DNA from: Legionellales bacterium
Lineage (GTDB): Bacteria; Pseudomonadota; Gammaproteobacteria; UBA1113
NCBI GenBank assembly: GCA_002709565.1
Contig: PAPY01000031.1
Coordinates: 64,071 to 128,070 of the forward strand
Direction of reading: 5' to 3'
Length of the DNA: 64,000 nt
Position 1 is the stretch's first letter. Each line of letters begins with the position of its first letter. Of the stretch, positions 15,194 to 23,668 are shown one piece after another. The notes beneath the pieces are model-generated. The model was not told where the DNA came from, made no database searches, and saw nothing but the letters and a program-made list of their open reading frames with translations. Both the position numbers and the translations under genes were made by a program.

Positions 15194-16723
15194 ATGGATT
15201 ATTTACCCGACGAGTTATATCCCGTCAGTGAAATTCGCCGTGCGGAGCAGTGGGCTATCAATGACGCTGATATCAGCGAAGATGAGTTAATGGCGCGGGC
15301 GGGGTTAAGTGCTTTTGAGCTGATACAAGTCATGTACCCTGACAGTGAAGACATTACTATCGTTTGTGGTCCGGGCAATAATGGCGGTGACGGTTATGTA
15401 TTAGCGCACTTGGCTGAGGAAGCAGGGCTTGCGGTGCAGATTTATTATTTAGGTGATCCCGAACAATTATCGGCAGCGGCCTTTGCTGCGTATACGGCTT
15501 GCGCTGAGAATGGCATTGCAATGCAGCCCTTTGCAAGCGGGACCGAGCTCGATGCCGATGTGGTGGTGGATGCTATCTTTGGTATTGGTCTCGAGCGCGA
15601 TGTCAGTGGTTTGTTTGCCCAGGCATTTCGGGCCATCAATAATGCTGATGCGAATGTGGTTGCCCTCGATATTCCTTCGGGCCTACAAGCAGATAGCGGC
15701 GCAATTTTGGCAGAAGCGGTTGAAGCAGATATTACTATTACCTTTATTGCCTTAAAACAAGGTTTATTCACCGGTGCCGGCAAACGCTGTTGCGGCGATA
15801 TTATTCTTGCAGAACTTGGCTTAGAAGAATTCACCCAAGATGAATTAACGCCAGTAGCGTACCGCGTTAATCTTGCCGAAGTCCAAGAGGCGTTTTTACC
15901 TCGCGCCGCTGATTGTCACAAAGGTGACTTTGGCCATGTGTTGGTTGTTGGCGGCGACTTTGGCATGGCCGGTGCTGTGCGTATGGCGGGTGAAGCGGCT
16001 TATCGTGTTGGTGCGGGCTTAGTAACCGTGGCAACGCGCCCGGGACATTGTGATATTGTCAGCGCAATGCGACCAGAGCTTATGTGCCATGGCATACAAG
16101 ATGCCAAAGAATTACAACCCCTACTTGAACGGGCTACGGTGGTGGTTATTGGTCCCGGTCTTGGACGTGAGCAATGGGGCAAAGAGTTATTTACCGCAGT
16201 GGTCAAAACTGATTTACCATTAATTGTTGATGCTGATGGGCTGTACCATTTGAGTCAACAAAACCTGCAACGACACAATTGGGTTTTGACGCCCCACCCC
16301 GGTGAAGCGGCTCGGCTGTTAGAATTAAACAATGACACGGTGCAGCGTGACCGTTATATGGCGGTCAAAACCTTACAAAAAAATCACCTTGGTGTCAGCG
16401 TGTTAAAAGGCGCAGGGACCTTGATTGCTGGTACGTTACCTGAGGTTGCGGTCTGCGGTGCTGGTAATCCTGGTATGGCGACAGGTGGTATGGGGGATAT
16501 TTTGAGTGGCGTGATTGCGGGGCTTGTTGCCCAAGGCTACGCTCTGGAGTTTGCTGCGTTGGCAGGCGTGTGTGTCCATGCTGAGGCTGGTGATTTGGCA
16601 GCCTTAGGAGGGGAACGGGGCATGATGGCAACCGATCTATTACCGTATTTACAATTATTAGTGAACCCCAAGGATGATGACGAAGCCATGAGTCAAGATG
16701 TATTAGATGAACTATTAGTGTAA
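15194..16723 (+). CDS. nnr: Bifunctional NAD(P)H-hydrate epimerase / ADP-dependent NAD(P)HX dehydratase
   Basis: 509 residues, normal for the fused YjeF protein. The N-terminal half (epimerase) has G-P-G-N-N-G-G-D-G-Y-V-L-A, D-A-I-F-G-I-G-L and D-I-P-S-G-L. The C-terminal half (dehydratase) has G-D-F-G-H-V-L-V-V-G-G, V-I-G-P-G-L-G, D-A-D-G-L, L-T-P-H-P-G-E-A and G-N-P-G-M-A-T-G-G-M-G-D-I-L-S-G. It repairs damaged NAD(P)H. The ATG is three bases after the orn stop, with AGGA inside the end of orn. The order nnr-tsaE-amiB-mutL is the standard gammaproteobacterial block. Confidence 0.97.
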   Translation: MDYLPDELYPVSEIRRAEQWAINDADISEDELMARAGLSAFELIQVMYPDSEDITIVCGPGNNGGDGYVLAHLAEEAGLAVQIYYLGDPEQLSAAAFAAYTACAENGIAMQPFASGTELDADVVVDAIFGIGLERDVSGLFAQAFRAINNADANVVALDIPSGLQADSGAILAEAVEADITITFIALKQGLFTGAGKRCCGDIILAELGLEEFTQDELTPVAYRVNLAEVQEAFLPRAADCHKGDFGHVLVVGGDFGMAGAVRMAGEAAYRVGAGLVTVATRPGHCDIVSAMRPELMCHGIQDAKELQPLLERATVVVIGPGLGREQWGKELFTAVVKTDLPLIVDADGLYHLSQQNLQRHNWVLTPHPGEAARLLELNNDTVQRDRYMAVKTLQKNHLGVSVLKGAGTLIAGTLPEVAVCGAGNPGMATGGMGDILSGVIAGLVAQGYALEFAALAGVCVHAEAGDLAALGGERGMMATDLLPYLQLLVNPKDDDEAMSQDVLDELLV

Positions 16724-16725
16724 TC

Positions 16726-17199
16726 ATGTCTGAATTAAAACAAACAATAATAATGACAACTGAAACTGACATGCACCATCTCGCAGCATGCCTAGCAGCG
16801 GGTTTGCAGCCGGGTACAGTGATCACCTTGAGTGGGCAATTAGGTGCCGGTAAAACCACCCTGGTGCGTGGGTTACTGCAGGCCTTGGGCCATGAGGGGG
16901 CAGTGAAAAGTCCGACCTTTACCTTGGTGGAACCCTATGAAATAGCCCTTGGGGCTTTTTATCACTTTGATCTCTACCGTGTTCATGATAGCGAAGAGTT
17001 GGAATTCATGGGGGTGCGGGATTATTTCACTCCCGCGAGTGTTTGTTGTATCGAATGGCCGGAGAATGCCCAAGGTCGGTTGCAGGCTGCGGATCTGCAC
17101 TGTAATATCATCGTACAGGGTACTGAGAGAGTCGTGACCCTGACGGCCCGAACGGATGCGGGCGAACAACTGTTACAGCAGACCAGGGAGATGGAGTGA
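16726..17199 (+). CDS. tsaE: tRNA threonylcarbamoyladenosine biosynthesis ATPase TsaE
   Basis: 157 residues. P-loop G-Q-L-G-A-G-K-T-T-L (37-46), followed by K-S-P-T-F-T-L-V-E-P-Y and F-Y-H-F-D-L-Y-R and the C-terminal I-E-W-P-E-N motif, all typical. TsaE is the ATPase that resets the TsaB-TsaD complex. The gene starts two bases after nnr and ends one base before amiB. The product acts with TsaD from 7262. Confidence 0.96.
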   Translation: MSELKQTIIMTTETDMHHLAACLAAGLQPGTVITLSGQLGAGKTTLVRGLLQALGHEGAVKSPTFTLVEPYEIALGAFYHFDLYRVHDSEELEFMGVRDYFTPASVCCIEWPENAQGRLQAADLHCNIIVQGTERVVTLTARTDAGEQLLQQTREME

Positions 17200-17200
17200 C

Positions 17201-18538
17201 ATGATAAGGTGGCAGTGGCTGGGTCTGATAGTGTTATTCTGTTGCACCAGTGTTTGGGCCAGTGAGTTAGCTGACATTCGTATTGCCCCCAAAGCCGATG
17301 GCGCTCGGGTCGTGTTTGACTTAGATGCTCCCACAACGTATCACCAATTTACCTTGCATAATCCTGAGCGTTTAGTGGTGGATTTGGATCAAACACAGAC
17401 CCAGCTTAATCCCAAAACTATTTCCCACAACAACACTCCCATTCACGGGGTGCGTTTTGGTAATATGGATAGCCCGAAGTTGCGGGTAGTGTTTGATTTA
17501 GCCCACCCTATTAATAGCCATAGTTTTCGTTTAGCGGCAAATGGGGATGGTCATTCCCGTATTGTGGTGGATGTAACACCAAAGTACAAAAGCCTGGCCC
17601 AATTAAGCCATGCTCATTCCCAGCCCCAATTCCAAGCCCCGCCTAAACCACAACCTAAAGTGACTTTGCCGAAATCAACGGGGCGCAATGTGGTTATTGT
17701 TATTGACCCTGGCCATGGCGGTAAAGATCCCGGCGCCTCAGGTCCCCATGGTGCGAAAGAAAAAACGGTCGTCTTAGGGATCTCGAAAGAACTCTATAAA
17801 CTCATCAAAAAAGAACCCGGCATGACTCCGGCCATGACTCGTTATGGCGATTACTACGTGACGTTGCGGGGCCGTTTGCAAAAAGCTCGGCGCAACAAAG
17901 CTGACATGTTTATCGCCGTCCATGCAGATGCCTATAAAAATTCCCGTTCCCACGGCGCATCGGTATTTGCTTTGTCCGAACGAGGCGCCACCAGTGAAGC
18001 AGCCCGTTGGATTGCGGCGAAAGAAAACTATTCAGAATTAGGCGGTGTGGATCTCAAAGGCAAAGACGATATGTTGCGCTCAGTCTTAATTGATTTGTCC
18101 CAAACTGCGACCATTACCTCGAGTTTGCAGTTAGGACATGATGTGTTACAAAATTTACGCCATATCACCCCATTACACCAATCCAAAGTGGAACAAGCGC
18201 GCTTCGTGGTACTAAAGTCCCCAGACATTCCTTCGGTGTTGGTAGAGACAGGGTTTATTTCTAATCCTAGTGAAGAGCGTCGTCTCAATAGCAAAGCGTA
18301 TCAACAACAAATGGCTCAAGCCATCATGAAGGGTATCCGCGAGTATTTTTATCAACACCCACCACAAGGCACTTGGATTGCGGCCCATGCCAGTCAGCGC
18401 AAATACGTGGTAAAATCCGGCGATACGTTATCAACCATTGCTGCCCGCAATGGGGTGACGACGAGACAATTAAAGCAAGCGAATAATTTGACCCGCGATA
18501 CAGTAAACGTGGGTACAAAATTAGTTATTCCTGTTTGA
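17201..18538 (+). CDS. amiB: N-acetylmuramoyl-L-alanine amidase (AMIN-Amidase_3-LysM)
   Basis: 445 residues from the ATG at 17201, which begins a signal peptide (residues 1-20, ending V-W-A). An upstream in-frame start at 17156 lies within tsaE and would spoil the signal. Domains: AMIN (about 22-120), a Pro-rich linker, zinc amidase (about 165-385) with I-D-P-G-H-G-G-K-D-P-G, A-D-A-Y and V-L-V-E-T-G-F-I-S-N, then one LysM (about 400-445). It cleaves peptidoglycan stem peptides during daughter-cell separation in the periplasm. The position between tsaE and mutL supports the AmiB name. Confidence 0.93.
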   Translation: MIRWQWLGLIVLFCCTSVWASELADIRIAPKADGARVVFDLDAPTTYHQFTLHNPERLVVDLDQTQTQLNPKTISHNNTPIHGVRFGNMDSPKLRVVFDLAHPINSHSFRLAANGDGHSRIVVDVTPKYKSLAQLSHAHSQPQFQAPPKPQPKVTLPKSTGRNVVIVIDPGHGGKDPGASGPHGAKEKTVVLGISKELYKLIKKEPGMTPAMTRYGDYYVTLRGRLQKARRNKADMFIAVHADAYKNSRSHGASVFALSERGATSEAARWIAAKENYSELGGVDLKGKDDMLRSVLIDLSQTATITSSLQLGHDVLQNLRHITPLHQSKVEQARFVVLKSPDIPSVLVETGFISNPSEERRLNSKAYQQQMAQAIMKGIREYFYQHPPQGTWIAAHASQRKYVVKSGDTLSTIAARNGVTTRQLKQANNLTRDTVNVGTKLVIPV

Positions 18539-18545
18539 GGACATT

Positions 18546-20300
18546 ATGGCCAAAAAAATTCATTTATTGCCACCGCAATTGGCGAATCAAATTGCGGCAG
18601 GTGAAGTGGTGGAGCGTCCCGGCTCTGTTGTCAAGGAACTATTAGAGAATAGCATTGATGCCAATGCCAAACGTATCCAGGTTGATATCGAGAATGGCGG
18701 TGTTAAACTCATGCGTATCCGTGATGATGGTGACGGTATTGGCAAAGACGATTTGGCGCTGGCCTTGAGTCGCCATGCCACCAGCAAGATTTACGAGCTC
18801 ACTGATCTAACCGCCATTGGCAGTTTAGGTTTTCGTGGTGAAGCCTTAGCGAGTATCGCCTCAGTGTCCCGTTTAAATTTAACCTCGTGTTTGCAAGGTG
18901 AGTCTAGAGCATGGTGTGCCACTCTCCACGGTCGAGATATGAGTGTCAATATTGAGCCGGCCTCGCACCCTCAGGGCACAACAGTGGAAGTGCGGGATTT
19001 GTTTTTTAATACTCCGGCGCGACGCAAGTTCTTGCGCACAGAGCGTACGGAGTTCTTTCATATCGAAGAAATCGTCAAGCGCATTGCTCTCAGTCGTTTT
19101 GATATTGGTTTTATGCTGCGACATAACCAGAAGATTATGTTTAATTTGCGGGTTGCTGAGGATGATGGGGCAAAAGACAAACGGGTGGCAAGTTTATGTG
19201 GCTCGCAATTCATTAAAAACTGCGAACGGGTAGAATTCAATGCGGTGGGTTTGCGTCTGTGGGGTTGGTTAGGCAATCCTGAAATCGCTCGCAGCCAAAA
19301 TGACTTGCAGTATTTTTATGTTAATGGCCGTGTAGTGCGGGACAAATTACTCAATCATGCTATTCGACAAGCGTACCAGGATCACTTATATGATGGTAAA
19401 CATGCTTGTTATGTGTTGTTTTTAGAATGCTGCCCCGAGACCGTTGATGTCAATGTGCATCCTACCAAACACGAAGTACGCTTCCATGAGTCTCGGTTAG
19501 TCCATGACTTTGTGTTTAGTCAATTGCAGCGGGCGTTGACCAATGCCCATGTGTCAACGCTAGCAACGGTTGAGATTGACGCTGAGCCAGAAGTGATGGG
19601 CTCTGAACAGCCTCGCAATACAGTGGCGCCTCGAACTCCCCAGACTCGCCCTTCTGCTACGGCGGTACGTGAGCAATTAGCGGGTTATCGACAAATGACG
19701 AGTCCCGCTAAGCAAACCCAACAAGCCTTTATTCCAACCACCAACTCTGATCCCCGGCAATTGCCCCTCGGTCGTGTATTGGGATTGGTGTTAGAGAATA
19801 CCATCGTCTGTGAATCTGAGGGCGGTTTAGTGTTGGTGGATTATCACCACGCTCAACGATGTGTGATTGCACAGCAATTGTTGCAGGCTTGGCAGGGTGA
19901 AGCTATCCCATCACAGCCCTTATTGTTCCCTGCCAGTATTCAATGCAGTGGCGAGACCTTGGCTTTATTCAATAAGGCCAAAGACGAGTTTGTCAAAGTG
20001 GGGTTAAGCTTTGATCAAATGGGACCAACAATGTTAATGGTGCGAGAGGCTCCTGCTCCCTTGCGCAAGCTTGATTTTGCTGCGACCTTTGAGGCACTGA
20101 GTGTTTCATTATTGACCCAGGATGATTTCAAGAAAACCTTGCAGGTATTAGCGGTCCATGGTGCAGATGTTGCTGTCAAACAACAAGACAGAGAAAGTCT
20201 AAACCGCTGTTTGCGCCAATGTGAGCAATTGTCGAAAGAGGTACAGCCCAAGCCTTGGATCGTGCTGGATAAAGCGCGGTTGAAGGAGTTGGTTACATAG
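18546..20300 (+). CDS. mutL: DNA mismatch repair protein MutL
   Basis: 584 residues. The GHKL ATPase motifs are E-N-S-I-D-A, D-D-G-D-G-I and G-F-R-G-E-A-L-A-S-I, with T-S-K-I and the F-F-N-T-P-A-R-R-K-F-L block. The C-terminal dimerisation domain follows a Pro/Thr/Gln-rich linker (about 355-410). The metal-binding endonuclease motif of non-E. coli MutLs (D-Q-H-A-x-x-E-R) is not seen; in its place is D-Y-H-H-A-Q-R, consistent with a MutH-dependent E. coli-like protein. The start has GAGG seven bases upstream of the ATG. It converges on miaA with an 8-base overlap. Confidence 0.97.
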   Translation: MAKKIHLLPPQLANQIAAGEVVERPGSVVKELLENSIDANAKRIQVDIENGGVKLMRIRDDGDGIGKDDLALALSRHATSKIYELTDLTAIGSLGFRGEALASIASVSRLNLTSCLQGESRAWCATLHGRDMSVNIEPASHPQGTTVEVRDLFFNTPARRKFLRTERTEFFHIEEIVKRIALSRFDIGFMLRHNQKIMFNLRVAEDDGAKDKRVASLCGSQFIKNCERVEFNAVGLRLWGWLGNPEIARSQNDLQYFYVNGRVVRDKLLNHAIRQAYQDHLYDGKHACYVLFLECCPETVDVNVHPTKHEVRFHESRLVHDFVFSQLQRALTNAHVSTLATVEIDAEPEVMGSEQPRNTVAPRTPQTRPSATAVREQLAGYRQMTSPAKQTQQAFIPTTNSDPRQLPLGRVLGLVLENTIVCESEGGLVLVDYHHAQRCVIAQQLLQAWQGEAIPSQPLLFPASIQCSGETLALFNKAKDEFVKVGLSFDQMGPTMLMVREAPAPLRKLDFAATFEALSVSLLTQDDFKKTLQVLAVHGADVAVKQQDRESLNRCLRQCEQLSKEVQPKPWIVLDKARLKELVT

Positions 20301-21240
20301 TATTGAGTAACTCGGTTACTTTTTCTGCTAAACCTGACTCCTCACTATCAAACCAGTGCACATCATCCCAGCTTCTGAGCCAAGTGAGTTGCCGTTTGGC
20401 CAGTTGACGGGTGGCGGTGATGGCTTTGTCGCGCATGTCATCATAGCTCAATTGATTGTCTAAATATTGCCACACCTGCCGATAACCGACAGCGCGCATG
20501 GAGGGCATTTCAGCGGTCAAATCCCCGCGCTCGTATAGCGCTTTGACTTCTTCAACAAAACCCGCCGTTAGCATGTCATCAAAGCGTTCAGCAATGCGGG
20601 CATGGAGCACCGCGCGGTCCTGGGGGGCGATGGCTATATTAATGAAGTCATAGGGTAAATCCTGTGATAGCTGTTCTTGGTGTAACTCGGTCATTGTTTT
20701 GCCTGTAATGCGGTAGACTTCCAGCGCCCGCTGTAAGCGCTGGGGATCGTTAGGGTGAATCCGGGCGGCAGAAGCGGGATCGACCCGTGCAAGTTCGTCA
20801 TGCAAGTGTTGCCAGCCGTATTGTTGGGCTTGGGCCTCTAATTGTTGGCGGACATCCTCGTCTGCCGCCGGCATGGCGGCTAAGCCAAACTGCAAGGCGC
20901 GAAAATACAACATGGTGCCGCCTATTAATAGAGGCACATGATGGCGCGCTAGTATTTGTTCTATGCATTGCATACTATCGGCGCGAAATTGTGCAGCTGA
21001 ATAAGCTTCTTTGGGATCAAGTAAGTCAATCAAGTGGTGTGGCGCCAACTGTAGGGTGTCATTATCGGGTTTAGCAGTGCCGATATTCATGTCTTTATAG
21101 ATGAGAGCGGAGTCTACATTCACAATTTCGTAGCGGTCGGGATTATTTTTGATCAATTCGATGCCTAATCCGGTTTTGCCCGATGCTGTTGGGCCCATGA
21201 GACAGACTACGTTGGATTTTTGTGCCGTTGATGTTCGCAT
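20293..21240 (-). CDS. miaA: tRNA dimethylallyltransferase
   Basis: 315 residues. P-loop G-P-T-A-S-G-K-T near residue 17, the V-D-S-A-L-I-Y-K-D-M-N-I-G-T-A-K-P block, H-H-L-I-D-L-L-D-P, G-G-T-M-L-Y-F, and R-A-V-G-Y-R-Q-V are diagnostic. MiaA isopentenylates A37 of UNN-decoding tRNAs. In E. coli miaA follows mutL on the same strand and is followed by hfq. Here it is inverted relative to mutL and hfq is absent from the window, indicating a local rearrangement. Confidence 0.97.
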   Translation of the reverse strand: MRTSTAQKSNVVCLMGPTASGKTGLGIELIKNNPDRYEIVNVDSALIYKDMNIGTAKPDNDTLQLAPHHLIDLLDPKEAYSAAQFRADSMQCIEQILARHHVPLLIGGTMLYFRALQFGLAAMPAADEDVRQQLEAQAQQYGWQHLHDELARVDPASAARIHPNDPQRLQRALEVYRITGKTMTELHQEQLSQDLPYDFINIAIAPQDRAVLHARIAERFDDMLTAGFVEEVKALYERGDLTAEMPSMRAVGYRQVWQYLDNQLSYDDMRDKAITATRQLAKRQLTWLRSWDDVHWFDSEESGLAEKVTELLNTM

Positions 21241-21524
21241 TGATAAAATTTATTCCAAGTTAAGCTTGCTTAACGGTAACAAACTTCGCCGCAAAAAAAA
21301 ATTTTACTGCAAAATTGAAAAAACTTTTTACAAAATCACCCCGATTTGAAAAAAAAATCAAAAAAACCTTAAAAATCTTTTATTTAGACTTGGCATTTTT
21401 CGGATATTGGTATTATTATTATTGACATCGCTGTTCGTGCGACGGCGTAGCTGTCGTGTGACAGAGATGTTTGAGTTTCGCCTCCTAAGCGACACTTGAA
21501 TTAATTTAAATTAACTTAAGGAAG
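21241..21524 (+). promoter_or_regulatory. Regulatory gap upstream of the outer-membrane protein gene
   Basis: 284 bases with no gene. The first half is very A/T-rich, with several A and T tracts (21291-21375) that could act as an UP element and curved DNA. A TTGGCA lies near 21390 with TATTAT 15-18 bases further on, and a TTGACA occurs about 30 bases later. Either could serve as a sigma-70 promoter. The long 5' leader and the strong SD fit a highly expressed porin gene. An exact promoter cannot be picked by eye. Confidence 0.4.
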
Positions 21525-21533
21525 ATGGAAGCA

Positions 21534-22598
21534 ATGATTAAGAAAATATCTGTGGGCTTATTAGCCCTTGCTGGCGTTAGCGGTTCTGCTTTCGCTGGTC
21601 ACGTTGAAGACGTAACTTTACCTGCTGCTCCTGCTGCTATTAACGTAACAGCACCAGTTCAGCAAGGTAGTTGGTCTTTTGGTTTGGAAGCCCTTTATCA
21701 GCAAACTGATAACAGCGATTTCCAATATGCAATCGTTGAAGGCGGCACTGATGCTAACGAAGTAAACCGTACTAAGACTGTTGATCCTGATCATCATTGG
21801 GGTGGACATGCTGACGTTACTTACAACTTCGCTGGTAACGGCCGTTTCGTAACTTTAGGTTACACGCACCTTGATACTGACGATTCTAACAGCACTGCTG
21901 TTGCGGCTGGTAATAACCAAGGCCCAACTCGTTCGTTCATCCGTGATCCTCTTAACCTAGGCGTCCTTTTACCTAGCGTTGATGGTAACTGGGATACTGC
22001 TCGTGGTAAGCAAGATGACGATTACGATGCGGTTGATTTAGTATTCGGTCAACGTATTGATGTGGGTCAACGCGTACAATTGAAGCCTTACGGTGGTTTA
22101 CGTTACGCTGATATCGATCAACGTGATCGTGTGACTTACACTAGCCTTGAAGCAGACAATACTACTGATACTGCAACTGGTAGATTGAAGTCTGAATTCG
22201 AAGGTATCGGTCCTCGTTTCGGTGTTGACGCTAGTGTTAAACTCGGCATGGGCTTCGCGGTTACTGGTCGTATCGCAGGTTCCTTGCTTGTTGGTGACTT
22301 AGATGAGAAAGCTTCTAGCAGCTTTGTTGACGGTTCTAACGCAGACAACAACACATCTGAAGTTCACAAAATCGACAGCAAACACCGTGTAGTACCTGAA
22401 GCTGATGCGCGTTTAGGTCTTAACTATACTCATGCTTTCAACAATGACACTGCTTTAGGTGTTGAGTTGGGTTATGAAGTAGTTAACTACTTTGACGTAA
22501 CTAGCGCTAGCGCTACAGCTTACGAAGATACTTCTGGTTTAGAAAGTGACTTCGGTATGCGTGGTCCATACTTAAGAGTACAACTTGACGTTGCATAA
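21534..22598 (+). CDS. Legionella-type major outer membrane protein (beta-barrel porin)
   Basis: 354 residues from ATG 21534. This start is chosen because AAGGAAG ends at 21524, nine bases upstream; for the ATG at 21525 the same SD would have no spacing. The start M-I-K-K-I-S-V-G-L-L-A-L-A-G-V with S-A-F-A gives a signal peptide of about 21 residues. The mature protein alternates hydrophobic and polar residues, with barrel strands such as G-S-W-S-F-G-L-E-A-L-Y and G-G-H-A-D-V-T-Y-N-F, and ends with a typical aromatic-rich strand (G-P-Y-L-R-V-Q-L-D-V-A). This resembles the Legionella MOMP family. Codon use looks strongly biased (GCT, GGT, CGT, AAC), in line with high expression. A strong terminator follows. 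Confidence 0.8.
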   Translation: MIKKISVGLLALAGVSGSAFAGHVEDVTLPAAPAAINVTAPVQQGSWSFGLEALYQQTDNSDFQYAIVEGGTDANEVNRTKTVDPDHHWGGHADVTYNFAGNGRFVTLGYTHLDTDDSNSTAVAAGNNQGPTRSFIRDPLNLGVLLPSVDGNWDTARGKQDDDYDAVDLVFGQRIDVGQRVQLKPYGGLRYADIDQRDRVTYTSLEADNTTDTATGRLKSEFEGIGPRFGVDASVKLGMGFAVTGRIAGSLLVGDLDEKASSSFVDGSNADNNTSEVHKIDSKHRVVPEADARLGLNYTHAFNNDTALGVELGYEVVNYFDVTSASATAYEDTSGLESDFGMRGPYLRVQLDVA

Positions 22599-22614
22599 TT
22601 AAGTATTTAAGACT

Positions 22615-22642
22615 TTTAAACGGCGACTTCGGTCGCCGTTTT
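22615..22642 (+). terminator. Rho-independent terminator after the outer-membrane protein gene
   Basis: A seven-base-pair GC-rich stem (CGGCGAC / GTCGCCG, 22621-22627 and 22632-22638) closes a stable TTCG tetraloop. It is flanked by AAA and TTTT, so it can work in both directions. Confidence 0.9.
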
Positions 22643-22677
22643 CAATTCTGCTATTTGCTTTGCAAATAGCAGAATTG
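22643..22677. repeat. Perfect 16-bp hairpin directly after the terminator
   Basis: Arms 22643-22658 and 22662-22677 are perfectly complementary around a 3-base loop (TTT). There is no T tract, so it is not an ordinary terminator. It could protect the porin mRNA 3' end or be a protein-binding palindrome. The rest of the gap to 22849 shows only the short relative of the 4039-4171 repeat near 22684-22707 and no gene. Confidence 0.8.
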
Positions 22678-22848
22678 TCGGGCCGAAGCTCGCAAGAGCG
22701 TAGGCCGATAGCATCGACAGATGAGAAAGCAAATAGTGCAAATGCGCGGTCTATTTCATGAAATATGAACTTAAGCTCGAGATACTAAGAAGTAGCTACG
22801 GATTTATTGCGGGAGCGTTACTAAGTGCTCTCCAGCTTGTATTAGAGC

Positions 22849-23658
22849 CTACCCCCCTAGTCCCTCCAACACTGGAAATTCACGGCGCAGTTGTTTGACG
22901 CGGGCCAAATCAATATCAGCGACGATGATGCCTTCTTCTTCAGGGAGTTCGGCGAGGATGTCACCCCAGGGATCGACTATCATACTGTGACCATAGGTAC
23001 GACGCCCATTCGCATGTTTGCCCACCTGGCACGCCGCAACCATATACGATAAATTCTCAATAGCGCGGCAGCGCAGTAGGCTATGCCAATGGGCGCGACC
23101 AGTAGCCTCGGTAAATGCCGAGGGCAAGACAAACAAATCTACATTACGTCGAATGAGTAGGCGGAATAATTCCGGGAAGCGCACGTCATAACACACGGCA
23201 AAACCCATTTGCCCTACAGGGCTTTCAATATCGATAATGTCCCAACCAGCAAGCGTGGTTTCAGACTCGCGGTAATTTTCACTGGCGGCGCGGATATCCA
23301 CGTCAAACAAATGCAGCTTATTGTAGTGACTTACTTGGCTGCCATAGGTGTCATAGACTAAACAACTGGCAAATGCGCGATTAGGATCATTGCTGCTGAT
23401 AGGAATAGTGCCGGCAATAACCCAAATATTATTCATGCCAGCGGTTTTGGAGAGCCAGGTTTGGATGGGGCCGTCGCCCAAGGTTTCTTTGATAGTGAGT
23501 TTGTCAGACTCATGTTTGCCCATCATAGCAAACATTTCAGGCAATACGACCACTTCAGCCCCTTGCTGGGCTGCCTCGCGAATGAAGCCTTCGGCTTTGT
23601 TGAGATTCTCATCGACATCCGCCGATGAATTCATTTGCACTGCAGCGATTTTTCCCAC
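22849..23658 (-). CDS. Carbon-nitrogen hydrolase (nitrilase family, probable deaminated-glutathione amidase)
   Basis: 269 residues. The Glu-Lys-Cys catalytic triad is visible in V-V-L-P-E-M-F, Y-N-K-L-H-L-F-D and V-C-Y-D-V-R-F-P-E-L-F-R. The Y-N-K-L-H-L-F-D-V-D block and the length match the Nit1/YbeM branch, which hydrolyses deaminated glutathione, a metabolite-repair reaction in the cytoplasm. The gene starts about ten bases after the MFS transporter on the same strand and probably forms an operon with it. The exact substrate is inferred from the branch, not proven. Confidence 0.85.
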   Translation of the reverse strand: MGKIAAVQMNSSADVDENLNKAEGFIREAAQQGAEVVVLPEMFAMMGKHESDKLTIKETLGDGPIQTWLSKTAGMNNIWVIAGTIPISSNDPNRAFASCLVYDTYGSQVSHYNKLHLFDVDIRAASENYRESETTLAGWDIIDIESPVGQMGFAVCYDVRFPELFRLLIRRNVDLFVLPSAFTEATGRAHWHSLLRCRAIENLSYMVAACQVGKHANGRRTYGHSMIVDPWGDILAELPEEEGIIVADIDLARVKQLRREFPVLEGLGG

Positions 23659-23668
23659 ACGCTACTCC

